Source: an uncultured Lachnospiraceae bacterium
GTDB taxonomy: Bacteria; Bacillota; Clostridia; Lachnospirales; Lachnospiraceae
Reading direction: 5' to 3'
Length of the DNA stretch: 64,000 nucleotides
Assembly (NCBI GenBank): GCA_949949005.1
Contig: CATLHM010000007.1
Location: 1 to 64,000 of the forward strand
In this document: positions 15,812-24,939 of the stretch, in pieces
Layout: each line of letters starts with the position of its first letter
Numbering within the stretch: position 1 is the stretch's first letter
The notes under the pieces: model-generated
What the model was told of the DNA's origin: nothing
Database searches by the model: none
What the model saw: the letters and a program-made list of their open reading frames with translations, nothing else
Translations under genes and position numbers: made by a program

Positions 15812-17143
15812 TTGATTGCACCGAATATCAATTTTGGAAAGTACATAACAGTCACAGGCGAGAGCCTGTTTAAGGTCAGCGGCAGGGTGGTGAATGTAGT
15901 AGGCCTTACCATTGAATCGGCAGGGCCGGCAGCTAAGCTGGGCGATATCTGCAAAATTTATCCGGTGATAAAGGAAGAGAATGTGTCTCCTTCTTTGGCG
16001 GAAGTGGTAGGCTTTAAAGAAGGGAAGACTCTGCTTATGCCCTATCAGAATGTGGAGGGGATTGGCCCTGGAAGCACGGTGGAAAATACCGGAGCGCCTT
16101 TAAAGGTACGGGTGGATGGTTCTCTTCTGGGGCATACACTGGACGGACTTGGAAGAATCGAAGGGCAGGCGCCGGTTACCGGGGAGGAATATACTGTGGA
16201 GGCAAAGCCTCCGGATCCTATGAGCCGGAAAATCATAGATGAAGTCCTTCCGCTGGGAGTTAAGGCAGTGGATGGACTTATTACTGTGGGAAAAGGTCAG
16301 AGAATTGGGATTTTTGCCGGTTCCGGAGTGGGAAAGTCCACGCTCATGGGTATGTTTGCAAGGAATACAAAGGCGGACATCAATGTGATCGCTCTGATCG
16401 GAGAGCGGGGCAGAGAGGTTCGGGAATTTATAGAAAGAGATTTGGGGCCGGAGGGAATGAGACGTTCCGTAGTGGTGGTTGCCACCTCCGATAAACCGGC
16501 CCTGGAGAGGAAAAAGGCGGCCCAGACGGCAACGGCGATTGCGGAATATTTCCGTGATCAGGGGAAGGATGTGCTCCTCATGATGGATTCCCTTACCCGT
16601 TTTTCTATGGCCCAGAGGGAGATCGGCCTGGCAAGCGGGGAACCTCCCGTATCGAGGGGTTATCCTCCCAGCGTTTATTCGGAAATGCCGAAGCTTTTGG
16701 AGCGGGCGGGAAGGTCGGATAAGGGGTCGATCACAGGGCTTTATACTGTCCTGGTGGATGGCGACGATTTTAACGAACCTATCACGGATACGGCAAGAAG
16801 CATTCTGGATGGCCACATCATGCTGAACCGGAAGCTGGCCCACAAGGATCATTATCCTGCCATCGACGTATTGCAGAGCATTTCCAGATGTATGAGCCAG
16901 ATCGCCCGGCGCGACCATAAGAGCTATGCCGGCAAGCTGAAAAATGTGCTTGCCACCTATAATGAGGCGGAGGATCTGATCAATATCGGAGCCTACAAGT
17001 CTGGAAGCAATCCGGGAATTGATTATGCGATCCAAAAAATAGAAGAGGTCAATCAGTATTTGAAGCAGGATGTGGGGGACAAATTTTCCTTTGAAGAGTC
17101 AGTGGCCCTTCTGAAAAATATTTTTGATGAGGGAGCCCGGTGA
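15812..17143 (+). CDS. fliI: Flagellum-specific export ATPase FliI
   Basis: 443 residues, F1-beta-like ATPase of the flagellar type III secretion system. The P-loop GIFAGSGVGKST is at about residues 168-179, with the family segments GERGREVREFIERDLG and DSLTRFSMAQREIGLA (Walker B and switch region) and the PSVYSEMPKLLERAGR signature after it. The start is TTG with AAGGTGG upstream; the N-terminal sequence NFGKYITVTGESLFKVSGRVVNVVG fits family starts. It energises substrate unloading with FliH and FliJ on either side in the operon. Confidence 0.97.
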   Translation: MIAPNINFGKYITVTGESLFKVSGRVVNVVGLTIESAGPAAKLGDICKIYPVIKEENVSPSLAEVVGFKEGKTLLMPYQNVEGIGPGSTVENTGAPLKVRVDGSLLGHTLDGLGRIEGQAPVTGEEYTVEAKPPDPMSRKIIDEVLPLGVKAVDGLITVGKGQRIGIFAGSGVGKSTLMGMFARNTKADINVIALIGERGREVREFIERDLGPEGMRRSVVVVATSDKPALERKKAAQTATAIAEYFRDQGKDVLLMMDSLTRFSMAQREIGLASGEPPVSRGYPPSVYSEMPKLLERAGRSDKGSITGLYTVLVDGDDFNEPITDTARSILDGHIMLNRKLAHKDHYPAIDVLQSISRCMSQIARRDHKSYAGKLKNVLATYNEAEDLINIGAYKSGSNPGIDYAIQKIEEVNQYLKQDVGDKFSFEESVALLKNIFDEGAR

Positions 17144-17196
17144 TCGGGCTTACCGGGGCGGCATCATGGCAGGACAGGGAGTTTGCGGGAGAGTAA

Positions 17197-17637
17197 ATGG
17201 CTAAATTTGTATACCGGATGCAGAGCATTCTGAATATAAAAGAAAAGATGCAGGAACAGGCCAAGATGGAATTTGCCGCTGCCAGAATGCGATTGGATGA
17301 GGAAGAAGAAAAGCTTAAGCTTTTGCTGAACCGGAAAGAGGCTTATCAGGAGCAGGGAAGGGCGCTTCGACAAAATGGCCTGGTGGTGCTGCAGATCATG
17401 GAAAACCGGGATGCGGTAGGCATTATGGATGAGTTTATCGCTGACCAGAGATACCAGGTGAGTCTTGCTGAGAGGGCATTGGAGGATGCGAGACTTAAAT
17501 TGCAACTGGCTATGCAGGAGAGCAAGACACAGGAAAGACTTCGGGAGAAAGCCTTTGAGGAGTTCCTTCATGAGGAGAATGCCAAGGAGGCGAAAGAAAT
17601 AGATGAGCTTGTGAGCTATACCCATGGACACAGCTAA
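17197..17637 (+). CDS. fliJ: Flagellar export chaperone FliJ
   Basis: 146 residues, almost entirely predicted antiparallel coiled coil and rich in Glu, Lys, Gln and Arg. It starts MAKFVYRMQSILNIKEKMQEQ, the usual FliJ opening (F.. LQ.LL.. KE). FliJ sits in the centre of the FliI hexamer, like the gamma subunit of F1. Identification relies on this pattern plus its position directly after fliI. Confidence 0.9.
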   Translation: MAKFVYRMQSILNIKEKMQEQAKMEFAAARMRLDEEEEKLKLLLNRKEAYQEQGRALRQNGLVVLQIMENRDAVGIMDEFIADQRYQVSLAERALEDARLKLQLAMQESKTQERLREKAFEEFLHEENAKEAKEIDELVSYTHGHS

Positions 17638-17697
17638 AAAACGGATGTTACACTCTGCGGCCCTTCTCAGGACGGGCGCCGCATAGGGAGGTTTATT

Positions 17698-18585
17698 ATG
17701 CCAAGGGTTGGAGAATTGAATCCGGAAGACGAAAAGATGGACAGAGAGCGTCTCAAGGAAGAAAAGAAAAAGTTAAAAAGTGAAAAGCGGGAACAGCGAA
17801 AAGCAGCCAAGGCCAGGGCCAGAGAGCTTGCCAATCAGGAAGAAGAACTGATGGAGGAGGCGGGAGGCGCCGGTTCCGGCTCTGTTTTTCTGGTGACTTT
17901 TATCATCGTTCTCATTTGGGTTGCGATTTTGTGCCTGATTATCAAGCTGGATTTCGGCGGTTTCGGGAGCAATGTACTGACGCCGATTCTCAAGGATGTG
18001 CCGGTAATTAACAAAATTCTTCCCAGCAGTACGCAGCAGCAGGAATCAGAGGACGGGGAAGAAGAGTCCTATGGAGGTTATGAGAGCCTGCAGGAGGCTG
18101 TGGATTACATTAAGGAGTTGGAGCTTGAATTAGAGCGGGCCCAGTCGGCCCAAAACAGCAGTTCCGAAGAGGTGGAGAAGCTTAAGGCGGAGGTGGAGCG
18201 TCTTAAGACCTTCGAGGACAGTCAGGTGGATTTCCAGCGTATCAAGACAGAGTTTTATGAGGAAGTGGTTTATGCGGATAAGGGCCCTGGAATAGAGGCA
18301 TACCGCCAATATTATGAGGAGATGGATCCGGCCACCGCAGAGTATCTATACAAGCAGGTGGTGACACAGATTGAAGAAAGTGATGATATTAAGGAATATG
18401 CAGCAGCCTATGCTGCCATGAAGCCCAAGGCGGCGGCGGCAATCTTTGAGTCCATGACAGATAATTTGGATTTGGCAGTAAGGATATTGGGTGTAATGGA
18501 TGCAGATCAGAGAGGAAAAATATTGGGAGTGATGGATACGGAAATCGCTGCCAGGATCACTAAGCTTATGGATCCCGAATCTTAA
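17698..18585 (+). CDS. MotE-type membrane protein of the flagellar operon (YlxF-like)
   Basis: 295 residues. The N-terminal 55 residues are very basic and charged (KLKSEKREQRKAAKARARE). One membrane segment follows at about 59-80, then an acidic coiled coil (about 115-180) and a C-terminal domain with the MgtE-N/FliG-N-like repeats TAEYLYKQV, AAAYAAMKPKAAAAIFESM and AVRILGVMDADQRGKILGVMD. This layout fits the MotE family found between fliJ and fliK (ylxF in Bacillus subtilis). In other bacteria MotE is a chaperone-like partner of MotC; here the function is inferred from position only. Confidence 0.82.
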   Translation: MPRVGELNPEDEKMDRERLKEEKKKLKSEKREQRKAAKARARELANQEEELMEEAGGAGSGSVFLVTFIIVLIWVAILCLIIKLDFGGFGSNVLTPILKDVPVINKILPSSTQQQESEDGEEESYGGYESLQEAVDYIKELELELERAQSAQNSSSEEVEKLKAEVERLKTFEDSQVDFQRIKTEFYEEVVYADKGPGIEAYRQYYEEMDPATAEYLYKQVVTQIEESDDIKEYAAAYAAMKPKAAAAIFESMTDNLDLAVRILGVMDADQRGKILGVMDTEIAARITKLMDPES

Positions 18586-18642
18586 TTGACCTGCGCCTTA
18601 AGCCGATATAAATCATGTATCAAAGAAAAGGAGGGATGTGAA

Positions 18643-20058
18643 TTGACGAATACACCTGTAAAAGAGGTGAGTTCCCTGATGAATTTTCTAGGGGGAAGCA
18701 GCACTCTTAAGAAAACAGGCGGTATGGATCAGATGGGCAGCTTTGGTGATGTGATGAGCAAAACCCAGGGTGGTCTGGCAAAGGGGCAGATGCAGGCAGC
18801 TAAGAGCAGTAAGTCCATGCAGGTGTCAACTTCGGACATGACAAAGGGCCGCAGAGATGTGGTCAGATCCCGGGAAACTGCCGTGAAAGAGCCCACAATC
18901 AGGGAAGATGTGACGGCAGAGCAAAATCAGCAGGCGGTAGAAGAAGCCGGAGAAGAGATTGTCAAAGAGGTGGCAAAGGAGCTTGGTGTGACGGAGGAAG
19001 AGGTGGCAAAGGCCATGGAAGAGTTAGGACTCTGCCCAGCAGCTTTACTGGAACCGGCTAACCTGACACAGCTAGTGCTACAGCTTTCCGGAGAGCAGGA
19101 TGCAATGGCCCTGCTCACAGACGAAGGGCTTTTTGCAAAGCTTCAGAATCTGCTTGCTTTTGGCTCAGAGGTTAAAAGTGATTTGATGGAAACTCTGGAT
19201 CTCAATCCCGAGGAGTTTGAGGTGCTTCTGGAGGAAATGAAGAGCTCCTATGAGCAGTTAAAAGGGGGAGCGCCCGTTACTGAAACGGCAGGCACAGCGG
19301 TACAGGAGCCTGTAATCACCGTGGAGGTGAAGGCAGGAGAGGAGACCGTAAAGCTGGCGGCAGATGAAAACGGTAATGCCATCAAGACTGTAGAAGTAGT
19401 ATCACCAGACACGGAAGAAAACATTGCCCAGGAAAATACCGGCGGACAGGAACAAAAAGGCAGCGAAGAGAGTAAACAGGGGATGGAAGAGAACCTGGGC
19501 TCCGCTAATCCGTTGCCAGATGTGCTTGGCCAGAACAATACGGCCACAGCGGAAGTATCTTTTGAACAGACTGTGCCTTTTTTCAGCGAACAGACCCAGG
19601 ACATTATGGATCAGATCATGGATTATATGAAGATCCAGCTAAAGCCCGGAATGGATCAGCTTGAAATGCAGTTACACCCTGAGAACCTTGGAACCGTACA
19701 TATCCAGCTTTCATCCAAAGGCGGGGAAATTACGGCTCAGTTCCATGTACAGAACGAAGCGGTGAAGAACGCCCTGGAAAGTCAGGTGTCGACGCTTCAG
19801 GAAACGCTGAAGGAACAGGGAATCAAGGTGGAAGCGGTTCAGGTTAGCGTAGAAAGCCACGGATTCGAAAGCAATCTCTGGCAGGGACAGCAAAGAGGGG
19901 AGAACCCTTCGCCACAGAGCGGCCAAAAGACGCCTAGAAGGATCAACCTAAACGAGTTGGACGTAAACGGCCTGACCCAGGAGGAGGCAAGCGAGGAGGA
20001 ACTGCTTGCAGCCAAAATGATGGAGGCGAATGGAAACACAGTGGACTTTACTGCATAA
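18643..20058 (+). CDS. fliK: Flagellar hook-length control protein FliK
   Basis: About 471 residues. The long N-terminal two thirds are low complexity (Glu, Gln, Thr rich), as usual for the ruler part. The conserved C-terminal domain, which switches export specificity, runs over about residues 340-425, with LKPGMDQLEMQLHPENLGTV and VQNEAVKNALESQVSTLQETL. The start is set at TTG 18643, eight bases after AAGGAGGG; an in-frame TTG right after the previous stop (18586) has no ribosome site. The segment DEGLFAKLQNLLAFGSEVKS may be a second folded part. Confidence 0.92.
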   Translation: MTNTPVKEVSSLMNFLGGSSTLKKTGGMDQMGSFGDVMSKTQGGLAKGQMQAAKSSKSMQVSTSDMTKGRRDVVRSRETAVKEPTIREDVTAEQNQQAVEEAGEEIVKEVAKELGVTEEEVAKAMEELGLCPAALLEPANLTQLVLQLSGEQDAMALLTDEGLFAKLQNLLAFGSEVKSDLMETLDLNPEEFEVLLEEMKSSYEQLKGGAPVTETAGTAVQEPVITVEVKAGEETVKLAADENGNAIKTVEVVSPDTEENIAQENTGGQEQKGSEESKQGMEENLGSANPLPDVLGQNNTATAEVSFEQTVPFFSEQTQDIMDQIMDYMKIQLKPGMDQLEMQLHPENLGTVHIQLSSKGGEITAQFHVQNEAVKNALESQVSTLQETLKEQGIKVEAVQVSVESHGFESNLWQGQQRGENPSPQSGQKTPRRINLNELDVNGLTQEEASEEELLAAKMMEANGNTVDFTA

Positions 20059-20153
20059 GATTTTAGGGCACGTAAATCTTTCTGTGGGATTTTATGAAAA
20101 CAGTTGCCTGAATCAGGATTAAAGTTTTCAGGTGCGGAAAGGAGTAAGGATAT

Positions 20154-20981
20154 ATGGCAGTAACACAGGCAGTAGAAAATGGCAAGCTGGTTGAGAGCGC
20201 GTCCGAGAGTTCCGTAAAAAAGGCGTCCAAAAGCGGTCTGGATAAGGATGCTTTTCTAAAGCTCCTGGTGGCCCAGATGAAATATCAGGATCCTCTTGAA
20301 CCCACTTCCAACACGGAGTTTATCGCACAGTACGCAACCTTCTCCCAGGTGGAGCAGATGCAGAACATGGCCATGACTATGGAGCTTTCCAGAGCATCGG
20401 GAATGGTAGGTAAGCTGGTGGAGATCCAGACAATGGACAAAAACGGCGATCCCCATGTATTCCAGGGTGTGGTGGAGTATGTTACCTATGAGAACAACAA
20501 GGCTTTTGTATCTATCGACGGAAGCCTGTATTCCGTAGATGATGTGCATGCGGTAATCGACGAAACCTATCAGATCGCCTACGAGCTTGCGGCATCCTTT
20601 GTGAAGGCTATTGATAAGCTTCCCAGCTTAAGCAATCTGACCATAGCGGATAGGGAGGCAGTGGAAACTCTCCAGGAGGGCTATAACAAGATGACGGCAT
20701 ATCAGCAGGGCTATATCAGTGATGAGTATGTCAAGAAGCTGCAGAAGTATGTGCAGCGTATGGCTGAATTGGTGGAGATTGCCGGCGGAGATAAGGACGA
20801 CGATGGTGATAAAACCGAGGGAACCGAAGAAGGCGGGGGCGATAAGACCGAAGGCACTGAGGGCGATGAAAAGGTAGATGGAGCTCAAGGAGCCGGAGGA
20901 AACACCGATACGGAAGGTTCGGAAGGAACTGAGGAAAAAGGTGACGGGGAAGCTACAAGCGGAGCAGGGGAAACACTCTGA
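20154..20981 (+). CDS. flgD: Hook-capping protein FlgD with an added helical module and acidic tail
   Basis: 275 residues. The first 85 are a clear FlgD N-terminus (LDKDAFLKLLVAQMKYQDPLEPTSNTEF, then QYATFSQVEQMQNM). A small beta segment follows (MVGKLVEIQTMDKNG to YSVDDVHAVID). Instead of the usual FlgD Ig-like domain, residues about 141-209 look like a three-helix module with a xLPxxxxLTxxDREAVExxxxxYxxMT pattern, and the last 60 residues are an Asp/Glu/Gly/Thr repeat tail (KTEGTE repeated). FlgD caps the growing hook and is later replaced. The tail and module are discussed as a finding. Start: AAAGGAG lies upstream of the ATG. Confidence 0.9.
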   Translation: MAVTQAVENGKLVESASESSVKKASKSGLDKDAFLKLLVAQMKYQDPLEPTSNTEFIAQYATFSQVEQMQNMAMTMELSRASGMVGKLVEIQTMDKNGDPHVFQGVVEYVTYENNKAFVSIDGSLYSVDDVHAVIDETYQIAYELAASFVKAIDKLPSLSNLTIADREAVETLQEGYNKMTAYQQGYISDEYVKKLQKYVQRMAELVEIAGGDKDDDGDKTEGTEEGGGDKTEGTEGDEKVDGAQGAGGNTDTEGSEGTEEKGDGEATSGAGETL

Positions 20982-21047
20982 CCGGAAAGGAACTTCCACA
21001 TGTCAGCCGAAAGAATGCCATAATAACCTATCAAGGAGGAGAGGGCT

Positions 21048-21446
21048 ATGAACATTCAGAATAATGGATTCCTTTCAATTGAACAGTTGCAGGATACTTA
21101 CCTGAAACAGAAGAAAAGCGCAGCATCGGCGATAAACACGGATGGAAAGTCTTTTCAGGAGATTCTGGAAAGCCGCCGGGCAAAGGCAGCGGGGGAAGTG
21201 AAATTTTCCAAGCACGCCGCAGGAAGGCTTGCGGACCGGAACATTGAGCTTACCAGCAGCCAGATGGAGCGACTCAACGAAGGCGCCCAGAAAGCGCAGC
21301 AAAAGGGAATCAGAGAATCGCTGGTTATCGTTGATCAGTTGGCTTTTATCGTGAATATTCCAAACAGCACGGTGGTGACAGCCATGAATCAGGGCGATAC
21401 GGCGGAGAGCATATTCACAAATATTGACGGAGCCGTAATTATTTAG
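21048..21446 (+). CDS. Flagellar operon protein, TIGR02530 (flg_new) type
   Basis: 132 residues. The sequence VKFSKHAAGRLADRNIELTSSQMERL (about residues 50-75) followed by KGIRESLVIVDQLAFIVNIPNSTVVTAM is the hallmark of the small family that lies between flgD and flgE in many Firmicutes. Its biochemical role is not established. AAGGAGGAG lies just before the ATG. It is probably needed with hook proteins, judged from position only. Confidence 0.88.
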   Translation: MNIQNNGFLSIEQLQDTYLKQKKSAASAINTDGKSFQEILESRRAKAAGEVKFSKHAAGRLADRNIELTSSQMERLNEGAQKAQQKGIRESLVIVDQLAFIVNIPNSTVVTAMNQGDTAESIFTNIDGAVII

Positions 21447-21524
21447 CCGGACCTGTAAGGGGGCTTATGTTCCTGAATGACGGAGGGAACAAGTGCGGCA
21501 GAAGAATTAGGAGGACATTTCATT

Positions 21525-22937
21525 ATGATGAGATCATTATTTGCTGGTGTGGCTGGCCTTAAAACCCACCAGACAAGAATGGATGTTATCGGTAACAATA
21601 TTGCAAACGTAAACACAACAGCCTATAAATCCCAGTCCATGGTGTTCAGTGATCTGATGTATCAGACCACCCAGAAGGCATCAGGCGCCAACGAGCAGAC
21701 AGGTGTGGGCGGTACCAACGCAAGACAGATCGGTCTTGGTTCCAAGACCAGCTCCATCAAAACCGCCATTGCCAGCCAGGGCGCAGCCCAGAGCACCAAT
21801 GATCCTTTTGATATTATGATCAGCGGAGACGCTTTCTTCGTGGTGAGCAACGGTTCTGAAAACTTCTTTACCAGAGACGGTTCCTTCTACATTGACGGTA
21901 AGGGAAATCTGGCTATGACCAGTACCGGTTATAACGTGATGGGCTGGCAGGTGGATCCGGATGATCCTACGGAAATGAATATCAAGAAAGATACGGTGTC
22001 ACCCCTCAGACTGATGACGGGGAAGAATATGACTTATCCCCCGGCAGCTACCGAGAAGGCAACTGTAGATGGAGTAGTTGATAAGTATGATACGGATGTT
22101 ACGGGAAAAGATGGCAGGATTATGAATCTGGAGATTTTTGATAATCAGGGTTATAAGTATACTGTCAAATTAAGTGTCCATGAAGTTAATGGCGATAACG
22201 GGAATTTTTACGTAAAGTTGGATGATGTTCAGGATGTGAACGGAAAATCCATTATGTATGATGAAAAGGGCGATCCGATTCAAAATGTTACTGACAAGTT
22301 TAAATTTGGCGGTAAAATAACGGACAAAGACGGTAAGGATGTGGATAATGCTGTATACCTGAATTATAAAAACGGGGAAGGTACATTTAACGGAGTTGGA
22401 GATAGTATGGATCAAACAACCCCTGACGATGCGAGAACCACATTAGAAATCGGATTGGATAATTTTAAGGATATCGAGATTGATTTCTCAGCAACCTTTA
22501 ACTACAACAAGAGCGGCGTATCTACCATAAGCTCTTATGCCGGACTGGAAAGCGGCGAGGGCGAAGGCCGTAAGGTAGGAGAGCTTAGCGGCATCACCGT
22601 ACAGAAGGACGGAAAGATCTTTGCTTCCTATGATAATGGACAGAGAAGAATTTTAGGCCAGATTGCGGTAGCTAATTTTGCGAATCCTTCCGGTCTTGAA
22701 AAGCAGGGTGACAACCTTTATTCCGCTACCATGAACTCCGGGAATTTCGACGGTGTAGGTGAGGATATCACCCAGGACGGCGGCCGTATGGATTCCGGCG
22801 TCCTGGAAATGAGTAACGTTGACCTTTCCCAGGAATTTACGGAGATGATCACCACCCAGAGAGGTTTCCAGGCCAACAGCCGAATCATCACTGTTTCAGA
22901 TACTCTCCTGGAAGAGCTCACCAATCTGAAACGATAA
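21525..22937 (+). CDS. flgE: Flagellar hook protein FlgE
   Basis: 470 residues from the ATG at 21525, which lies ten bases after AGGAGG (an adjacent ATG at 21528 is possible; an upstream in-frame ATG at 21477 lacks a good site). The N-terminus has the rod/hook signature MDVIGNNIANVNTTAYKSQSMVF and the C-terminus has SNVDLSQEFTEMITTQRGFQANSRIITVSDTLLEEL in pieces expected of FlgE/FlgG proteins. The variable central D2 region (about residues 150-340) is Asp/Lys/Gly rich. This is the first large late-rod/hook subunit; no flgG-like second gene is present in the window. Confidence 0.95.
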   Translation: MMRSLFAGVAGLKTHQTRMDVIGNNIANVNTTAYKSQSMVFSDLMYQTTQKASGANEQTGVGGTNARQIGLGSKTSSIKTAIASQGAAQSTNDPFDIMISGDAFFVVSNGSENFFTRDGSFYIDGKGNLAMTSTGYNVMGWQVDPDDPTEMNIKKDTVSPLRLMTGKNMTYPPAATEKATVDGVVDKYDTDVTGKDGRIMNLEIFDNQGYKYTVKLSVHEVNGDNGNFYVKLDDVQDVNGKSIMYDEKGDPIQNVTDKFKFGGKITDKDGKDVDNAVYLNYKNGEGTFNGVGDSMDQTTPDDARTTLEIGLDNFKDIEIDFSATFNYNKSGVSTISSYAGLESGEGEGRKVGELSGITVQKDGKIFASYDNGQRRILGQIAVANFANPSGLEKQGDNLYSATMNSGNFDGVGEDITQDGGRMDSGVLEMSNVDLSQEFTEMITTQRGFQANSRIITVSDTLLEELTNLKR

Positions 22938-23008
22938 TGGGTAAAGATTCCTTTACGAACTGAATAGACAGAAGATATAACACAGTCTGTTTTACATGCT
23001 GTGAAGGG

Positions 23009-23039
23009 GAGGGAACCAATCCGAAGGGATGGTTCCCTC
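23009..23039 (+). other. Stable hairpin without T-run between flgE and flbD
   Basis: A perfect 10-bp stem (GAGGGAACCA at 23009-23018, TGGTTCCCTC at 23030-23039) closes an 11-base loop. No run of T follows, so it is unlikely to be an intrinsic terminator; an mRNA stabiliser or processing site protecting the abundant flgE message is a reasonable inference. The rest of 22938-23123 is AT-rich and shows nothing else I can support. Confidence 0.55.
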
Positions 23040-23123
23040 AAACATGAAAGACTGATTTGGTAATAATTAATAAATAATTTCTGGTTTTTTTAGTGGAAAC
23101 GCAAGGGGAGAAGTGATATCATT

Positions 23124-23309
23124 ATGATTGAAGTGACGAAAATAAACGGGACAAAAGTATTGGTGAACCCCGATTTAATAGAGCTGGTGGAGGAAACGCC
23201 GGACACGGTAATCGCATTTACTACGGGCAGGAAATTAATTGTAAAAGAAGGTAGACAAGAAGTGAAAAATCTTGTAAAATCATACAGAAAGGAAATTTTT
23301 GCGGATTAA
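23124..23309 (+). CDS. flbD: Flagellar FlbD/SwrD-family protein
   Basis: 61 residues with the family sequence MIEVTKINGTKVLVNPDLIELVEETPDTVIAFTTGRKLIVKE in conserved pieces. In Bacillus subtilis the orthologue SwrD raises flagellar motor power, which fits its place just before motA/motB here. It has no membrane segment. The AAGGGGAGAAG site precedes the ATG at a somewhat long distance. Confidence 0.9.
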   Translation: MIEVTKINGTKVLVNPDLIELVEETPDTVIAFTTGRKLIVKEGRQEVKNLVKSYRKEIFAD

Positions 23310-23330
23310 CGCAGAAAAAGGTGAGAAATT

Positions 23331-24119
23331 GTGGATTTAGCGTCGATTCTTGGTTTGGTTCTCTGTTTTGTCATGCTTGCATTCGGATGTATCAATGCGG
23401 CAAGTCTTGCGAATATCGGCAGATACAAAGATGTAGCATCTATGATCATTACTTTTGGTGGTGCTTTCTTTGCGATATTAGCGTCCAGGTCTCTTTCCGA
23501 GTACATAGCCGGGCTCAAAAGCTTTCTTTTGATTTTTAAAGCGCCAACGATAGATGTGAAGGGGATGATCCAGAAGATCATTGATCTCTCCAATATCGCC
23601 AGAAAGGAAGGACTCCTTTCTCTGGAGGAGGCTGCGGCAGATCTGGATGATGAATTTATGAAAAAGGGAATCCTGCTCATTGTAGACGGTACGGATCCGG
23701 AGCTGGTGCGCGGGATTATGGAGACCGAACTGGTCAGTACGGAGACCAGGCATAAGAATAAGATTTCGTTTTGGGAAGATTTGGGTTCCATGGGACCTGC
23801 CTGGGGTATGATCGGTACCCTGGTGGGACTTGTAAACATGCTTTATGAGATGGACGATCCTTCCAGTATCGGGCCTTCCATGGCAGTGGCTCTGATCACC
23901 ACGCTGTATGGTTCCCTTCTTGCCAACTGGATCTGTGCGCCTGTGGCAGGTAAGCTTAAGGCTAATAATGCCACGGAGATTATGACCAAAGAAATTATGA
24001 TAGAAGGACTTCTTTCCATTCAGGCAGGGGAGAACCCCAGAGTAATTGAGGAGAAGCTCAAGTCATTCCTTGCGCCTGGCGAGAGAACCGCGGAAGGTGG
24101 AGGTGAGGAAGATGGCTAA
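23331..24119 (+). CDS. motA: Flagellar stator protein MotA
   Basis: 262 residues with four membrane segments (about 2-22, 30-50, 145-170, 178-200). The family core GTLVGLVNMLYEMDDPSSIG and SMAVALITTLYGSLLANW is present, as is the cytoplasmic loop that contacts FliG. It forms the proton or sodium channel with MotB; which ion is used cannot be decided with certainty from this reading. The start is GTG, preceded by AAAAGGTGAG. The 3' end overlaps motB by eight bases. Confidence 0.96.
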   Translation: MDLASILGLVLCFVMLAFGCINAASLANIGRYKDVASMIITFGGAFFAILASRSLSEYIAGLKSFLLIFKAPTIDVKGMIQKIIDLSNIARKEGLLSLEEAAADLDDEFMKKGILLIVDGTDPELVRGIMETELVSTETRHKNKISFWEDLGSMGPAWGMIGTLVGLVNMLYEMDDPSSIGPSMAVALITTLYGSLLANWICAPVAGKLKANNATEIMTKEIMIEGLLSIQAGENPRVIEEKLKSFLAPGERTAEGGGEEDG

Positions 24120-24918
24120 CAGGAAACCGGAAGAACCGCCTAAAGGTTCACCGGCGTGGATGGCGACTTTTTCGGACTTGATGAATCTGCTTCTTTGCTT
24201 TTTCGTTATGCTGTTTTCTATGTCAACAGTGGATGCCCAGAAGTTTGAACAGTTGGCCGCGTCATTTAACCAGACATTCAGTATCTTTACGGCAGGAGCG
24301 ACAGCCATTGGCGATGGCTTACTGATCGGAATGGGGGTCAGCCAGTTAAATGAGCTGGATGATTATATTAACAGCACGGGTAAAAATCCAGAAGGTGAGA
24401 TGATGCCCGAGGATTTGAAGACAGCCGCAGAGATGGTGGATGAGGCGAAGCTTCAGGAATCTGAACAGATGGCGGAGAGAATCGAGGAGGTTCTGGAAGA
24501 GAAGAATCTGGAGAAAGAAATTGATATCGAGTTTACGTCTCAGTACGTGCAGCTTACCCTGAACGGAGCGATTCTTTTTGACTCCGGGAAGGTAGATATC
24601 AAGGAAGAAGCTCTGCCGCTGATGAATCAATTGGGAATTATCCTTCAGAGGTTTGGCCAGGGAGTTATTGAGATCGAAGGACATACGGATAATGTGCCTA
24701 TGTCAGGCGCCAAGTATTCAAACAATGACGAGCTCAGCAGCGGACGTGCATTGTCGGTTTTTTACTATCTGGAACAGAATACCACTCTGGATGCCGGACA
24801 GATCAAGCACGCCGGCAGAGGTGAGTATCAGCCGATCGCAGATAATTCGACTGAGGAAGGAAGAGCCAGAAACAGAAGAGTAGAAATAAAAATATATAAT
24901 GCATTAAGTTCCTATTAG
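24112..24918 (+). CDS. motB: Flagellar stator protein MotB
   Basis: 268 residues. One N-terminal membrane helix contains the essential ion-binding aspartate (D22 in WMATFSDLMNLLLCFF). The C-terminal OmpA-like peptidoglycan-binding domain has EIEGHTDNVPMSG and LSSGRALSV and ends RARNRRVEIKIY. The plug/linker region (about 50-140) is acidic. The ATG at 24112 overlaps motA (ATGGCTAA) and has GAGGTGAGGAAG upstream; a longer in-frame reading from 24046 is not credible because it lies inside motA. Confidence 0.96.
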   Translation: MANRKPEEPPKGSPAWMATFSDLMNLLLCFFVMLFSMSTVDAQKFEQLAASFNQTFSIFTAGATAIGDGLLIGMGVSQLNELDDYINSTGKNPEGEMMPEDLKTAAEMVDEAKLQESEQMAERIEEVLEEKNLEKEIDIEFTSQYVQLTLNGAILFDSGKVDIKEEALPLMNQLGIILQRFGQGVIEIEGHTDNVPMSGAKYSNNDELSSGRALSVFYYLEQNTTLDAGQIKHAGRGEYQPIADNSTEEGRARNRRVEIKIYNALSSY

Positions 24919-24939
24919 TGAAGAAAGGTCGTACCTGTT

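Noticed and set aside
16100-17035. 311-codon open frame antisense to fliI
   Set aside because: Shadow of a GC-balanced coding gene; no ribosome site, no recognisable protein pattern.
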